Shown here piece after piece: positions 55,743-64,000 of a stretch of DNA of 64,000 bases. Numbering within the stretch: the stretch's first letter is position 1; each line of letters begins with the position of its first letter. A program made the position numbers and the translations under genes. Origin of the DNA: Thiocystis violacea (lineage in GTDB: Bacteria; Pseudomonadota; Gammaproteobacteria; Chromatiales; Chromatiaceae); the NCBI RefSeq assembly GCF_016583565.1, contig NZ_NRRF01000017.1, positions 17,684-81,683 of the forward strand, read 5' to 3'. The notes under the pieces are model-generated. The model saw only the letters and a program-made list of their open reading frames with translations. It ran no database searches and was not told the origin of the DNA.

Positions 55743-57590
55743 TCAACCGAGCTGAGAGACATCCCGCACCGCTCCGTGCGCCGCGCTGGTGGTCATGGCC
55801 GCGTACGCCTTGAGCGCGGAGGACACGAGACGCTGGCGATTGACGGGCTGCCAGGCCAGGTCGCCCTTGGCCTCCATGGCGGCGCGGCGAGCGGCGAGGG
55901 TCTCGTCCGCGACGGCAAGATGGATGCGTCGGCCGGGGATGTCGATCTCGATCCGGTCGCCTTCCTCGACCAACCCGATGAGCCCGCCTTCCGCGGCTTC
56001 CGGCGAGACGTGGCCGATGGACAGGCCGGAGGTGCCGCCGGAGAAGCGGCCGTCCGTGATGAGTGCACAGGCTTTCCCAAGTCCCTTCGATTTGAGGTAG
56101 CTGGTGGGGTAAAGCATCTCCTGCATGCCGGGGCCGCCCTTGGGGCCTTCGTAGCGGATGAGGACGATGTCGCCGGCGACGATGCGGTCGGTGAGGATGG
56201 CCTCGACGGCTGCCTCCTGGCTCTCGAAGATCCGCGCTGGTCCCTGGAAGCGGAGGTTCTCGGCGTCGACGCCTGCGGTCTTGACGATGCAGCCGTCCTC
56301 GGCCAGGTTGCCGAAGAGGACGGCGAGTCCGCCGTCGAGGCTGTAGGCGTGGGCCAGGTTGCGGATGCAGCCGCCCGCGCGATCGAGATCCAGATCCGGC
56401 CACTGCGCATTCTGGCTGAAGGCCACTTGGGTCGGGATGCCGCCTGGGGCGGCGAGAAAGCGCGTCTTGGCCTGAGGCGCTTGGCTCGTGACCACATCCC
56501 ACGCATCCAGGGCGTCCCCGAGCGAGGCGCTGTGCACGCTGCCGGCGTCGCGATGAATGAGCCCGGCGCGATCCAGCTCGGCCAGGATGCCGATGACGCC
56601 GCCGGCGCGATGCACGTCCTCCATGTGGTACTTCTGGGTCGCGGGGGCGACCTTGCAGAGGTTGGGCACCTTGCGGCTGAGGCGGTCGATGTCGGCCATG
56701 GTGAAGTCGACCTCGGCCTCGCTGGCCGCCGCGAGCAGGTGCAGGACGGTGTTGGTCGAGCCGCCCATGGCGATGTCCAGGCTCATGGCGTTCTCGAAGG
56801 CCGCGAAGGAGGCGATTGCGCGTGGCAGGACGCTGGCGTCGTCCGCCTCGTAGTAGCGTTTCGCCAGATCCACCACCAGGCGCCCGGCCTCCAGGAAGAG
56901 GTCTTTCCGCGCGGCGTGGGTGGCGAGCAGCGAGCCGTTTCCGGGCAGGCTGAGACCCAGCGCCTCGGTGAGACAGTTCATGGAGTTGGCCGTGAACATG
57001 CCGGAGCAGGAGCCGCAGGTCGGACAGGCCGAGCGCTCCAGCTCGGCGACGCTCGCGTCCGTCTCGTTGGGGCTCGCGGCCGCGATCATGGCGTCGACCA
57101 GATCGAGATGGACCTCGGAGTCTCCGCGCAGGATCTTGCCGGCCTCCATGGGGCCGCCGGAGACGAAGACCGCCGGGATGTTGAGTCGCAGCGCGGCCAT
57201 CAGCATGCCGGGGGTGATCTTGTCGCAGTTGGAGATGCAGACCATGGCGTCCGCGCAGTGGGCGTTGACCATGTATTCCACCGAGTCGGCGATGATCTCG
57301 CGCGAGGGCAGCGAGTAGAGCATGCCGTTGTGGCCCATGGCGATGCCGTCGTCGACCGCGATGGTATTGAACTCCTTGGCGACCCCGCCCGCGGCCTCGA
57401 TCTCGCGCGCCACCAGCTGGCCCAAGTCCTTCAGATGGACATGCCCGGGCACGAACTGGGTGAAGGAGTTGACGACCGCGATGATGGGTTTCTCGAAGTC
57501 GCCATCCTTCATCCCGGTCGCGCGCCAGAGGGCGCGCGCGCCGGCCATGTTGCGTCCATGGGTGCTGGTTCTGGAGCGGTACTGAGGCAT
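55743..57590 (-). CDS. ilvD: Dihydroxy-acid dehydratase
   Basis: This 615-residue Fe-S dehydratase acts in valine, leucine and isoleucine synthesis. IlvD hallmarks are [13 protein letters not shown] at the N-terminus, [15 protein letters not shown] and [21 protein letters not shown], which carry the cluster Cys residues. The C-terminal [17 protein letters not shown] domain is intact. The gene is complete and stands alone. Confidence 0.97.
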   Translation of the reverse strand: MPQYRSRTSTHGRNMAGARALWRATGMKDGDFEKPIIAVVNSFTQFVPGHVHLKDLGQLVAREIEAAGGVAKEFNTIAVDDGIAMGHNGMLYSLPSREIIADSVEYMVNAHCADAMVCISNCDKITPGMLMAALRLNIPAVFVSGGPMEAGKILRGDSEVHLDLVDAMIAAASPNETDASVAELERSACPTCGSCSGMFTANSMNCLTEALGLSLPGNGSLLATHAARKDLFLEAGRLVVDLAKRYYEADDASVLPRAIASFAAFENAMSLDIAMGGSTNTVLHLLAAASEAEVDFTMADIDRLSRKVPNLCKVAPATQKYHMEDVHRAGGVIGILAELDRAGLIHRDAGSVHSASLGDALDAWDVVTSQAPQAKTRFLAAPGGIPTQVAFSQNAQWPDLDLDRAGGCIRNLAHAYSLDGGLAVLFGNLAEDGCIVKTAGVDAENLRFQGPARIFESQEAAVEAILTDRIVAGDIVLIRYEGPKGGPGMQEMLYPTSYLKSKGLGKACALITDGRFSGGTSGLSIGHVSPEAAEGGLIGLVEEGDRIEIDIPGRRIHLAVADETLAARRAAMEAKGDLAWQPVNRQRLVSSALKAYAAMTTSAAHGAVRDVSQLG

Positions 57591-57767
57591 TGGGGAGACC
57601 CTGGAATGGATAGAGAACGGATTGGCGCTCAGTATAACGCCATCGTCCGGTCTCTTGAGGGTACCGGGCTGTCGCGACGTCTGAGCGAGGGCGGCTTGAG
57701 TGTCCGGCCGCTCAGGGCTGACTGCGAGCGGATGCCTTTCGGGTCTCGGTGATGTGAGCGGGTTCTG

Positions 57768-58454
57768 CTAGATGGCATTCCAGGCCGACTTGCGCCGGCG
57801 CGTGCGCAGGTGCGGCAGGATGATGCCGAGCAGAATGCCGCCGGCCATGACGCCGCCCCCGATCATGAACCAACGCTGATGCTCGGCGTTCGTGATCGAC
57901 TGGTTCTCCTGCAGGAGGTCGTCGCGCTCCTGGGTGAGCTTGTCGGTCTCGGTCTGCAGACGCTGGTAAGCCTCGGTGATCTCCACGACGTTGGCGGATG
58001 CCTGCCGGAGATCCGCAAGCTCCTGGGTCAGCCGTTGATTGTCGGTTTCCAGCGTGGCGGCGGTCTGAACGAGCGTCTGATGCTCTGCCTGCAGACTGGT
58101 GAGCGTCTTGGCGAGCGAGTCCGGCTCCTTCATCAGCGCGTCGAGACGCTGCGTCATCTCGGCGACCTGGGTGCGGGCAACGGGTTCGGCCTGCAGTTGG
58201 CGCTCCAGCACGAAACCCGTGGTGCCATCTTCCGTCCGCACCCGCGCATAGCCTGTTCTGGCGTCCGTGCTCAGGATCTCCAGTGGCGTCCCGCTGGTGA
58301 GCATTCTCAGGATCTTGAAGCGCGTGCCGGCTCCCGCGCGCAGCGTGATCTCGAGCTGGTCGGTCACATAGCCGGTGTCTGCGTAGAGTGTCGTGGCGCC
58401 GAGCGCGCTGATGAGGGCCAAGAGGGCGAGGGTGAATCCGTGGCGTGTCACCAT
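57768..58454 (-). CDS. TIGR04211-type SH3 domain membrane protein
   Basis: This 228-residue protein has a signal/anchor (ALLALISALGATTLYA) and a bacterial SH3 domain at about 25-90 (YVTDQLEITLRAGAGTRFKIL, with LRAGAGTRFKIL and GYARVRTEDGTTGFVL). A long coiled coil (about 100-190) and a C-terminal membrane helix with RTRRRK on the cytosolic side follow. It resembles E. coli YgiM and the TIGR04211 family, which is widespread in gammaproteobacteria and of unknown role, possibly envelope-related. Confidence 0.87.
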   Translation of the reverse strand: MVTRHGFTLALLALISALGATTLYADTGYVTDQLEITLRAGAGTRFKILRMLTSGTPLEILSTDARTGYARVRTEDGTTGFVLERQLQAEPVARTQVAEMTQRLDALMKEPDSLAKTLTSLQAEHQTLVQTAATLETDNQRLTQELADLRQASANVVEITEAYQRLQTETDKLTQERDDLLQENQSITNAEHQRWFMIGGGVMAGGILLGIILPHLRTRRRKSAWNAI

Positions 58455-58647
58455 GGGTCTCCAGTCTTCGTTCAGGTTCTCTGGGGGCCGCGCTAATCGA
58501 ATGCCCTCCCGGTCATCGATCGGCGTGCGACGTGAAACCGCGGTTTCCGGGTCGCTCCATGCGCCAGTGCAGAGGTGCTTGAAGAGGCTCTGGTGTCCTT
58601 ATCCCACGCGGGGCGCGCAAGCAATGCGCCGTTCCCCTGGGGCGAGT

Positions 58648-58676
58648 GACGGGGCGGTCCAGAGGACGGCCCCGTC
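58648..58676 (-). terminator. Terminator-like hairpin after argF
   Basis: The 13-bp arms GACGGGGCGGTCC and GGACGGCCCCGTC pair with one mismatch around an AGA loop, 22 bases past the argF stop on the minus strand. There is no T tract, so function is uncertain. Confidence 0.45.
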
Positions 58677-58697
58677 GTCGTGGATCGGGCCGTGGCC

Positions 58698-59624
58698 CTA
58701 CCGCGGCGGATTGATGAGTAGCTCCAGCAGTGCCTTCTGGGCGTGCAGGCGGTTCTCGGCCTCGTCCCACACGACGGACTGAGGGCCGTCGATCACGGAT
58801 GCGGCGACTTCCTCTCCCCGGTGTGCGGGGAGGCAGTGCATGAAGAGGGCATCGGTCGCGGCGCTGGCCATGACGGCGTCCGTGACCTGGAAGGGGGTGA
58901 AGGCCGCGAGCCTGCGTGCCTGCTCCTCTTCCTGTCCCATGCTGGCCCAGACGTCCGTCGCGACCAGATGGGCGCCTGACGCAGCCTCGATCGGGTCGTG
59001 CAGGATGCTGCAGCGGTTGCCGCAGGCGGCGAGCAGTCCGGCGTCGGGCTCGTAGCCCTGCGGGCAGGCGACGCGTAGCTCGAAGTCGAAGAGCTGCGCG
59101 GCTTCCATGAAGGAGTGGCACATATTGTTGCCGTCCCCGATCCAGGTGACCCGCTTGCCGCGGATGTCACCGCGGTGCTCGACGAAGGTCTGCAGGTCGG
59201 CCAGGAGTTGGCAGGGGTGCAGGTAGTCCGTCAGGCCGTTGATCACGGGTACCTGGGAATGTGCCGCGAAACGCTCGACGGTCGCTTGATCGAAGGTGCG
59301 GATCATGACGGCGTCGACCATGCGGGAGATGACGCGCGCGCTGTCTTCGATGGGCTCGCCCCGCCCGAGTTGCGTATCCCGCGCCGAGAGGAAGATGGCG
59401 TGACCGCCGAGCTGGGTCATGCCGGCCTCGAAGGAGACGCGGGTCCGCGTGGATGACTTCTCGAAGATCATCGCCAGGGTGCGGTGGGCGAGCGGGCGAT
59501 GGTCCTCGCCGGCCTTGTGCCTGCGTTTGAGCTCGATGGCGCGTGCGATCAACGCCTTGGCCTCGGCGGGGCCGAGGTCCGTGAGCTTGAGGAAGTGCCG
59601 ACAATGGGTCTCTTGGGCGTGCAT
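58698..59624 (-). CDS. argF: Ornithine carbamoyltransferase
   Basis: This 308-residue enzyme joins carbamoyl phosphate and ornithine to give citrulline. The carbamoyl-phosphate loop is [20 protein letters not shown] (STRTR), followed by [43 protein letters not shown] and the ornithine/active-site [11 protein letters not shown]. It follows argD by 27 bases on the same strand. Confidence 0.97.
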   Translation of the reverse strand: MHAQETHCRHFLKLTDLGPAEAKALIARAIELKRRHKAGEDHRPLAHRTLAMIFEKSSTRTRVSFEAGMTQLGGHAIFLSARDTQLGRGEPIEDSARVISRMVDAVMIRTFDQATVERFAAHSQVPVINGLTDYLHPCQLLADLQTFVEHRGDIRGKRVTWIGDGNNMCHSFMEAAQLFDFELRVACPQGYEPDAGLLAACGNRCSILHDPIEAASGAHLVATDVWASMGQEEEQARRLAAFTPFQVTDAVMASAATDALFMHCLPAHRGEEVAASVIDGPQSVVWDEAENRLHAQKALLELLINPPR

Positions 59625-59651
59625 AGGGAATCAGTCTCCGCGACGACGTCG

Positions 59652-60830
59652 TCAGGCGTTGCCCAGAAAGCCTTGGACGAGGTCGGTGAGTCGCTGCACG
59701 AGCAGGTCGGCATCCGCCTGCTCGAAGATGAGGGGTGGCAGGAGCCGAATGACGCGATCGGCGGTCACATTGATGAGGAGCCCCGATGCGAGCGCCATGC
59801 CGACCAGGTCGCCGCAGGGGCGATCCAGTTCGATTCCGAGCATGAGGCCGCGCCCGCGGATCTCGACGACCCCGGGGAGTGATCCGAGGGACTCCCGGAA
59901 TGCGGCGGCCAGGTAGGCGCCCTGGGTGGCCGCGTTCTCGGTCAGTCGGTCCGCGATCAGGGTCTCCAGGACGGCGCGCCCGACCCGGCAGGCGAGCGGG
60001 TTGCCGCCGAAGGTCGAGCCGTGCGAGCCTGGCGTCAGCACCTCCGCCGCCGCGCCGCGCGCCAGACAGGCACCGATGGGGACACCGTTGCCGAGCCCTT
60101 TGGCGAGCGTCATGACGTCCGGGCGCACGTCGGCGTGCATGTGGGCGAAGACTTGGCCGGTGCGCCCCATCCCTGTCTGGATCTCGTCGAGGATGAGTAG
60201 CCAGCCCTCGCGGTCGCAGATCTCGCGCAGGCGCGGCAGGTAGTCGTCCGAGGGAACCTGAATGCCGCCCTCGCCCTGAATGGGTTCGATGAGGATGGCG
60301 ACGATGTTGGCACGGTTGGCCGCCGCGATCTCGATGGCCTCCAGGTCGTTGTAAGGCACCCGAACGAATCCCTGGACCAGTGGCTCGAATCCGGCCTGGA
60401 CCTTGCGGTTGCCGGTGGCGGACAGGGTCGCGAGGGTGCGGCCGTGGAAGCTGCTCTCGGCCACCAGAATGGCCGGGTTCTCCACGCCTCTGCGATGGGC
60501 GTACAGCCGCGCGAGCTTGATCGCCGCCTCGTTGGCCTCCGCGCCCGAGTTCGCGAAGAAGACGCTGTCCATGCCTGCCAGCTCGCTCAGCATGGCGCCG
60601 AGGCGCTCCTGCTCCGCGATCCGGTAGATGTTGGAGGTATGAATGAGTTGTCCGGCCTGCTCGCAGATGGCGTCGCGCACGGCGGGATGGGCATGGCCTA
60701 GGCCGCAAACGGCAATACCGGAGAGCGCGTCGAGATAACGCTTGCCTTCGGTATCCCAGAGCCAGACGCCGTCACCTTTTTCGAAGGTAACGGGCAGGCG
60801 TTTGTAGGTGGCCATCAAGGGTTCGCTCAT
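59652..60830 (-). CDS. argD: Acetylornithine aminotransferase
   Basis: This is 392 residues from MSEPLMATYKRLPVTF; a 57-base longer frame is not family-like. The class-III PLP aminotransferase has FANSGAEANEAAIKLAR, the SFHGRTLATLSATG phosphate loop, LILDEIQTGMGRTG, the PLP Lys in TLAKGLGNG and GSTFGGNPLACR. It converts N-acetylglutamate semialdehyde to N-acetylornithine. It forms an operon with argF. Confidence 0.96.
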   Translation of the reverse strand: MSEPLMATYKRLPVTFEKGDGVWLWDTEGKRYLDALSGIAVCGLGHAHPAVRDAICEQAGQLIHTSNIYRIAEQERLGAMLSELAGMDSVFFANSGAEANEAAIKLARLYAHRRGVENPAILVAESSFHGRTLATLSATGNRKVQAGFEPLVQGFVRVPYNDLEAIEIAAANRANIVAILIEPIQGEGGIQVPSDDYLPRLREICDREGWLLILDEIQTGMGRTGQVFAHMHADVRPDVMTLAKGLGNGVPIGACLARGAAAEVLTPGSHGSTFGGNPLACRVGRAVLETLIADRLTENAATQGAYLAAAFRESLGSLPGVVEIRGRGLMLGIELDRPCGDLVGMALASGLLINVTADRVIRLLPPLIFEQADADLLVQRLTDLVQGFLGNA

Positions 60831-60862
60831 GGCGGAATCACCCCGATCGAGCTGCTGGATGG

Positions 60863-60902
60863 AAAATAAAAGAGGCGGTTCCGCCAATGGGAAACCGCCT
60901 CT
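60863..60902 (-). terminator. Rho-independent terminator of sodB
   Basis: On the minus strand the 10-bp stem AGAGGCGGTT/AACCGCCTCT is followed by TTTATTTT, 77 bases after the sodB stop. It also lies 32 bases upstream of argD, insulating the two genes. Confidence 0.88.
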
Positions 60903-60978
60903 CTGTGTAAGGCGAAGTGCGGAAATATACCGCTTTGCCTACTGCAAAGACAATATTTTCAGCAAGATATTCGCCGGG

Positions 60979-61560
60979 TCAGGCCGCGTAGTTGGCGCTC
61001 ACGAAGTCCCAGTTCACTTTCGCCCAGAGGCTTTCGAGGTATTTTGGCCGGGCGTTGCGGTAGTCGATGTAGTAGGCGTGCTCCCAGACGTCCATGGTCA
61101 GCAGGGCGGTCTTGCCCTCGGTCATGGGCGTGCCAGCGTTCGAGGTGTTGTGGATGGCGATGGAGCCGTCCGCGTTCTTCACCAGCCAGGTCCAGCCGGA
61201 GCCGAAGTTGCCGGTCGCGGCGGCCTCGAACTCTGCCTTGAAGGTGTCGAAAGAGCCGAAGGTGGCCTTGATGGCATCGCCCAGGGCGCCCGCTGGAGCA
61301 CCGCCGCCGTTGGGGCTCAGGCAATTCCAGTAGAAGGTGTGATTCCAGACCTGTGCGGCGTTGTTGAAGACGCCGCCGGAGGACTTCTTGATGATGTCTT
61401 CGAGCGACATCGCCTCGAATTCGGTGCCCTTGATGCCGTCGTTGAGCTTGGTGACATAGGTCTGGTGATGCTTGCCGTAGTGGTACTCGATCGTCTCGGC
61501 GGAAATCGTCGGCGCGAGTGCGTCTTTCTCGTACGGAAGTGCCGGTAATTCGAATGCCAT
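60979..61560 (-). CDS. sodB: Fe-type superoxide dismutase
   Basis: This 193-residue enzyme starts [20 protein letters not shown]. The metal ligands are the His in [15 protein letters not shown] and [16 protein letters not shown] (His and the FeSOD-specific Gln). They are completed by [13 protein letters not shown] (Asp, His). The [11 protein letters not shown] and SPNGGGAP segments are typical of the iron form. It is cytosolic and monocistronic, with its own terminator. Confidence 0.96.
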   Translation of the reverse strand: MAFELPALPYEKDALAPTISAETIEYHYGKHHQTYVTKLNDGIKGTEFEAMSLEDIIKKSSGGVFNNAAQVWNHTFYWNCLSPNGGGAPAGALGDAIKATFGSFDTFKAEFEAAATGNFGSGWTWLVKNADGSIAIHNTSNAGTPMTEGKTALLTMDVWEHAYYIDYRNARPKYLESLWAKVNWDFVSANYAA

Positions 61561-61792
61561 TGTCAGCTTCTCCTGAGTCTTCGCTGTGGTGAGTCGACGC
61601 TGTGATGAGCTGTCGCTGTGAAATCCAGATCGTCGTCGAAAAAGGTTGGACCGGATGCCTCTATGTCAACCGGGCTCGTGCGCGGGCGAGCAGCGCGGTC
61701 TTGGTTCGTCGGCGAACCTTGGCGGCGTGATCGGTCGCGGCGGAGGTGAGGTCGCCCCCGAATTTTGCAAGGTTGGCGAGTCCTGTGTGACC

Positions 61793-63403
61793 ATGCCGGA
61801 CGCCTTTCAACCAGGGGGCAAGACGCCCGTGCCGCTCGATCCGATCGACCTCGCGCTCTTTTCCAGCCGTCTCGACGCCGTCTGCGACGAGATGGGGGTG
61901 ATCCTGCGTCAGGCGGCTTTTTCGCCCAACATCCGCGACCGCCTGGATTTTTCCTGCGCCATCTTCGACCGTTGCGGACTACTCTGCGCCCAGGCCGCGC
62001 ATATCCCGGTCCATCTCGGCAGCATGGCCTATGCCATGGCGGACATCGTTGCGGCTGTCGACTGGCGCGACGGCGACATGCTCGTCCTGAACGATCCCTA
62101 TCTGGGCGGAACCCATTTGCCGGACGTGACCCTGGTCGCGCCCCTGTTCATTGGGGGCGAGCTGACCGCTTTCGTGGTGAACCGCGCCCATCATGCAGAT
62201 ATTGGCGCCAGTTCGCCGGGCTCGATGCCGGTCTCCGCGTCCTTGGAGGAAGAGGGGGTGGTCATTTCACCCCGCCATCTGATCCGCGCGGGGGTGCTGG
62301 ACGATGCCACCTTGGGCGGCATCCTCGGCGCGACACGCAACCCCCAGGACGCGCGCGGCGACTTCCTTGCGCAGATCGGCGCCAATCGCGTTGGCGTCAG
62401 GCGTCTGACCGGCTTGGCCGGCGGCATGGGGCGGGAGGGCTTCGACGCGGCCCTCGCCGACCTCAATGCCTATGGCGAGCGTCTGGCGCGTGCCGCGCTG
62501 GCGCGGATTCCGGCGGGCGTCTATGGCTTCGAAGACCTCATGGACGACGACGGTCAGGGCAACCGCGACATCCCGATCCGCTTGACGATGACGGTCTCGC
62601 CGTCCGGGGTGCGGCTGGACTTCACCGGGACGGCGGACCAGGTCGCTGGCAACATCAATTGTCCGCTCGCGGTGGCGGCTGCCGCCGTGCTCTACGTCTT
62701 TCGCTGTCTCATGCCGCCGCAGACGCCCGCCTGCGCCGGCAGCTTCCGCCCGATCAGCCTGCACGCGCCCGCCGGCTGTCTCATCAACGCCCGCCGCCCC
62801 GCGGCGGTCGCGGCGGGCAACGTCGAGACCAGCACGCGCCTGGTGGATGTGGTCACCGGTGCCTTGGCGCAGGTGCTGCCGGACCTCATTCCAGCCGCCA
62901 GCCATGGCAGCATGAACAACCTGGCGATGGGCTCCCGCGCGCAAGGCCGGGCTTGGGACTACTACGAGACCATCGGAGGCGGCATGGGCGCCGGCGCGCG
63001 CGGCGGTGGCTGGTCCGGTGTGCAGACCCACATGACCAATACGCTCAATACCCCGGTCGAGGTCCTGGAGGCGCGGCTGCCGCTGCGCGTCTTACGCTAC
63101 GCCTTGCGCCAGGGGTCCGGCGGTGCCGGGGCGCGACAGGGCGGCGAGGGCCTGGTCAGGGAGTTGCTGTTTCTCGCGCCCACCGAGGCGACCTTGCTCA
63201 CCGAGCGGCGGCGCAGGGGCCCCTGGGGGTGCGCGGGCGGTGAGCCTGGGGCGCGTGGACGCAATCTGGTCAACGGGCGGGAGGTGCCGGGCAAGACCTC
63301 TGTCTTGCTCCAGCCGGGTGACGCTCTGACCATCGAGACCCCCGGCGGTGGCGGCTGGGGGCGGACGACACTCGCCCGAGGCCGCGGCATCCGAGGGTCT
63401 TGA
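61793..63403 (+). CDS. Hydantoinase B / oxoprolinase-like protein, orphan
   Basis: This is 536 residues from MPDAFQPGGKTPVPLDPIDL. The HyuB fold has LDPIDLALFSSRLDAVCDEMG, FSCAIFDRCGLLCAQAAHIPVHLGSM (from AQAAHIPVHLGSM), NDPYLGGTHLPD, HHADIGASSPGSM and GNVETSTRLVD. The C-terminal VQTHMTNTLNTPVEVLE and PGGGGWG are intact. HyuB proteins work with HyuA to open hydantoins or oxoproline using ATP. No hyuA is adjacent, and HyuA/HyuB fusions are ruled out by length. Confidence 0.9.
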   Translation: MPDAFQPGGKTPVPLDPIDLALFSSRLDAVCDEMGVILRQAAFSPNIRDRLDFSCAIFDRCGLLCAQAAHIPVHLGSMAYAMADIVAAVDWRDGDMLVLNDPYLGGTHLPDVTLVAPLFIGGELTAFVVNRAHHADIGASSPGSMPVSASLEEEGVVISPRHLIRAGVLDDATLGGILGATRNPQDARGDFLAQIGANRVGVRRLTGLAGGMGREGFDAALADLNAYGERLARAALARIPAGVYGFEDLMDDDGQGNRDIPIRLTMTVSPSGVRLDFTGTADQVAGNINCPLAVAAAAVLYVFRCLMPPQTPACAGSFRPISLHAPAGCLINARRPAAVAAGNVETSTRLVDVVTGALAQVLPDLIPAASHGSMNNLAMGSRAQGRAWDYYETIGGGMGAGARGGGWSGVQTHMTNTLNTPVEVLEARLPLRVLRYALRQGSGGAGARQGGEGLVRELLFLAPTEATLLTERRRRGPWGCAGGEPGARGRNLVNGREVPGKTSVLLQPGDALTIETPGGGGWGRTTLARGRGIRGS

Positions 63404-63408
63404 GGTCA

Positions 63409-63596
63409 TTTCCGGGAAATAACGGACCAACGGCATTGAATGTAGGATGGGCAAAGCCCGCGCGATGCATTCGGTTCGGAACGCTGGTGACCGACGGGCG
63501 TGCCCATCCTTCCAGTTGGGAGCCTTGCAAGATGGGCACGTCCGTCCAGCGCCGAGGCTGCATTTGAGCCTGGAGCGCGGACTTTGCCCATCCTAC
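63409..63596 (+). repeat. Dispersed 155-bp inverted-repeat element, copy 3
   Basis: The core at 63442-63596 starts GTAGGATGGGCAAAG and ends CTTTGCCCATCCTAC (perfect 15-bp inverted repeat). The TTTCCGGGAAATAACGG module starts 33 bases ahead. A second GGTCATTTCCGG lies just beyond at 63617-63628, so this copy is flanked by 12-base direct repeats. It sits 6 bases after the hyuB-like stop. Confidence 0.9.
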
Positions 63597-63654
63597 CTTC
63601 CCCAGCTTCTTGGGTCTGGTCATTTCCGGAATTCAGGCCTTGGTCATCGGTTGG

Positions 63655-64000
63655 TTGCGCCAGGCAAAGCCTGGAAGGAGAGGAAGATAGCGGACGGATA
63701 AGCGAATCGGAAACTCCTTGTTGCGGCCCACCGGGTGAAAGTCCCGAGCCGGTAAGGATTGGCCATCCACCGGAACCGAGTGTGGCGTGGTGCGGGAGTG
63801 ATCCCGGCTGCGAAGCGAACACAGGGGGCGTGTAGGCTGTGTGATAGAGCCCCGAAACTGATGCCAGCGGAGCCGACGCATTCCAATCACCGGAAGGCAA
63901 CAGTCTCGGCATTGTACTGGCCTGATGCCGAGACTCCGCCGGGGTCTGAGAGCAGGGCATGCACGCACGGGTCGCCCAGGAACCTGGGAGGGCTCAGTCG
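63655..64000 (+). mobile_element. Group II intron, 5' ribozyme part (runs off the window edge)
   Basis: No protein frame fits, but conserved group II intron sequence is present. It includes a CCAGGCAAAGCCTGG hairpin near the start, CCACCGGGTGAAAGTCCCG with AGCCGGTAAGG, and GCTGCGAAGCGAACAC. An 11-bp hairpin AGTCTCGGCAT/ATGCCGAGACT (63902-63935) and GTCGCCCAGGAACCTGGGAGG at the edge are also present. The reverse transcriptase/maturase ORF would be expected to the right. The exact 5' splice site is uncertain; TTGCG at 63655 is the best guess. Confidence 0.72.

Noticed and set aside
55656..57752. 698-codon plus frame opposite ilvD
   Set aside because: Shadow of ilvD; no start site or recognisable domain.

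Overview
The window is GC-rich, densely coded DNA from a gammaproteobacterium. It is most likely a purple sulfur bacterium or close relative (order Chromatiales, family Chromatiaceae). The evidence is a Gly/Tyr-rich secreted protein resembling sulfur-globule envelope proteins, [NiFe]-hydrogenase maturation genes hypA and hypB, a VPxPA-type PEP-CTERM protein with an exosortase-system acyltransferase, Na+-pump type oxaloacetate decarboxylase subunits, and ordinary gammaproteobacterial housekeeping genes. Assignment below order level is inference.

Layout. 0-9 kb: the start of oadA and oadG (minus strand), an ADP-ribosylglycohydrolase, a membrane protein, a porin-like barrel, a methyltransferase, the PEP-CTERM-associated acyltransferase and the helicase recD2. 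9-19 kb: transporters, a DUF3592 protein, a GNAT acetyltransferase, a HAD phosphatase, a CPBP protease, a cation/proton antiporter, an AlgR-like LytTR regulator divergent from argH, and a MazG-like pyrophosphohydrolase. 19-26 kb: a seven-gene one-strand Ter / TerY-P operon (terD-terY-terD-terY, a zinc-ribbon vWA protein, a PP2C phosphatase, a Ser/Thr kinase). It looks like a phosphorylation-controlled stress or defence module and is the most interesting accessory system here. 26-31 kb: rsmA, lon and a PEP-CTERM protein with a good sigma-54 promoter match. 31-42 kb: rfbBACD (dTDP-L-rhamnose), ssb, an MFS exporter, uvrA, a cold-shock gene and ybiT. 42-51 kb: a decayed RND pump, a ROK sugar kinase, a DUF1631 protein and three surface-glycan genes. 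51-64 kb: DUF302, the sulfur-globule-like protein, hypB, hypA, a decayed ORF, dtd, pip, ilvD, an SH3-domain protein, argF, argD, sodB, an orphan hyuB-like gene and the 5' part of a group II intron running off the right edge.

Three copies of a rigid 155-bp inverted-repeat element sit in gene-3'-end gaps (about 2.1, 41.9 and 63.4 kb), all in the same orientation and each following the 3' end of a plus-strand gene. They look like a non-autonomous or REP-like family that may act as terminators.

The genes connect in several ways. argH, argF and argD belong to arginine synthesis. rfbBACD supplies dTDP-rhamnose, possibly for glycosyltransferases like those near 48-51 kb. hypA and hypB insert nickel into hydrogenase. 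The acyltransferase and PEP-CTERM protein are separated parts of one sorting system whose exosortase is outside the window. No tRNA, rRNA or CRISPR array was recognised by eye.
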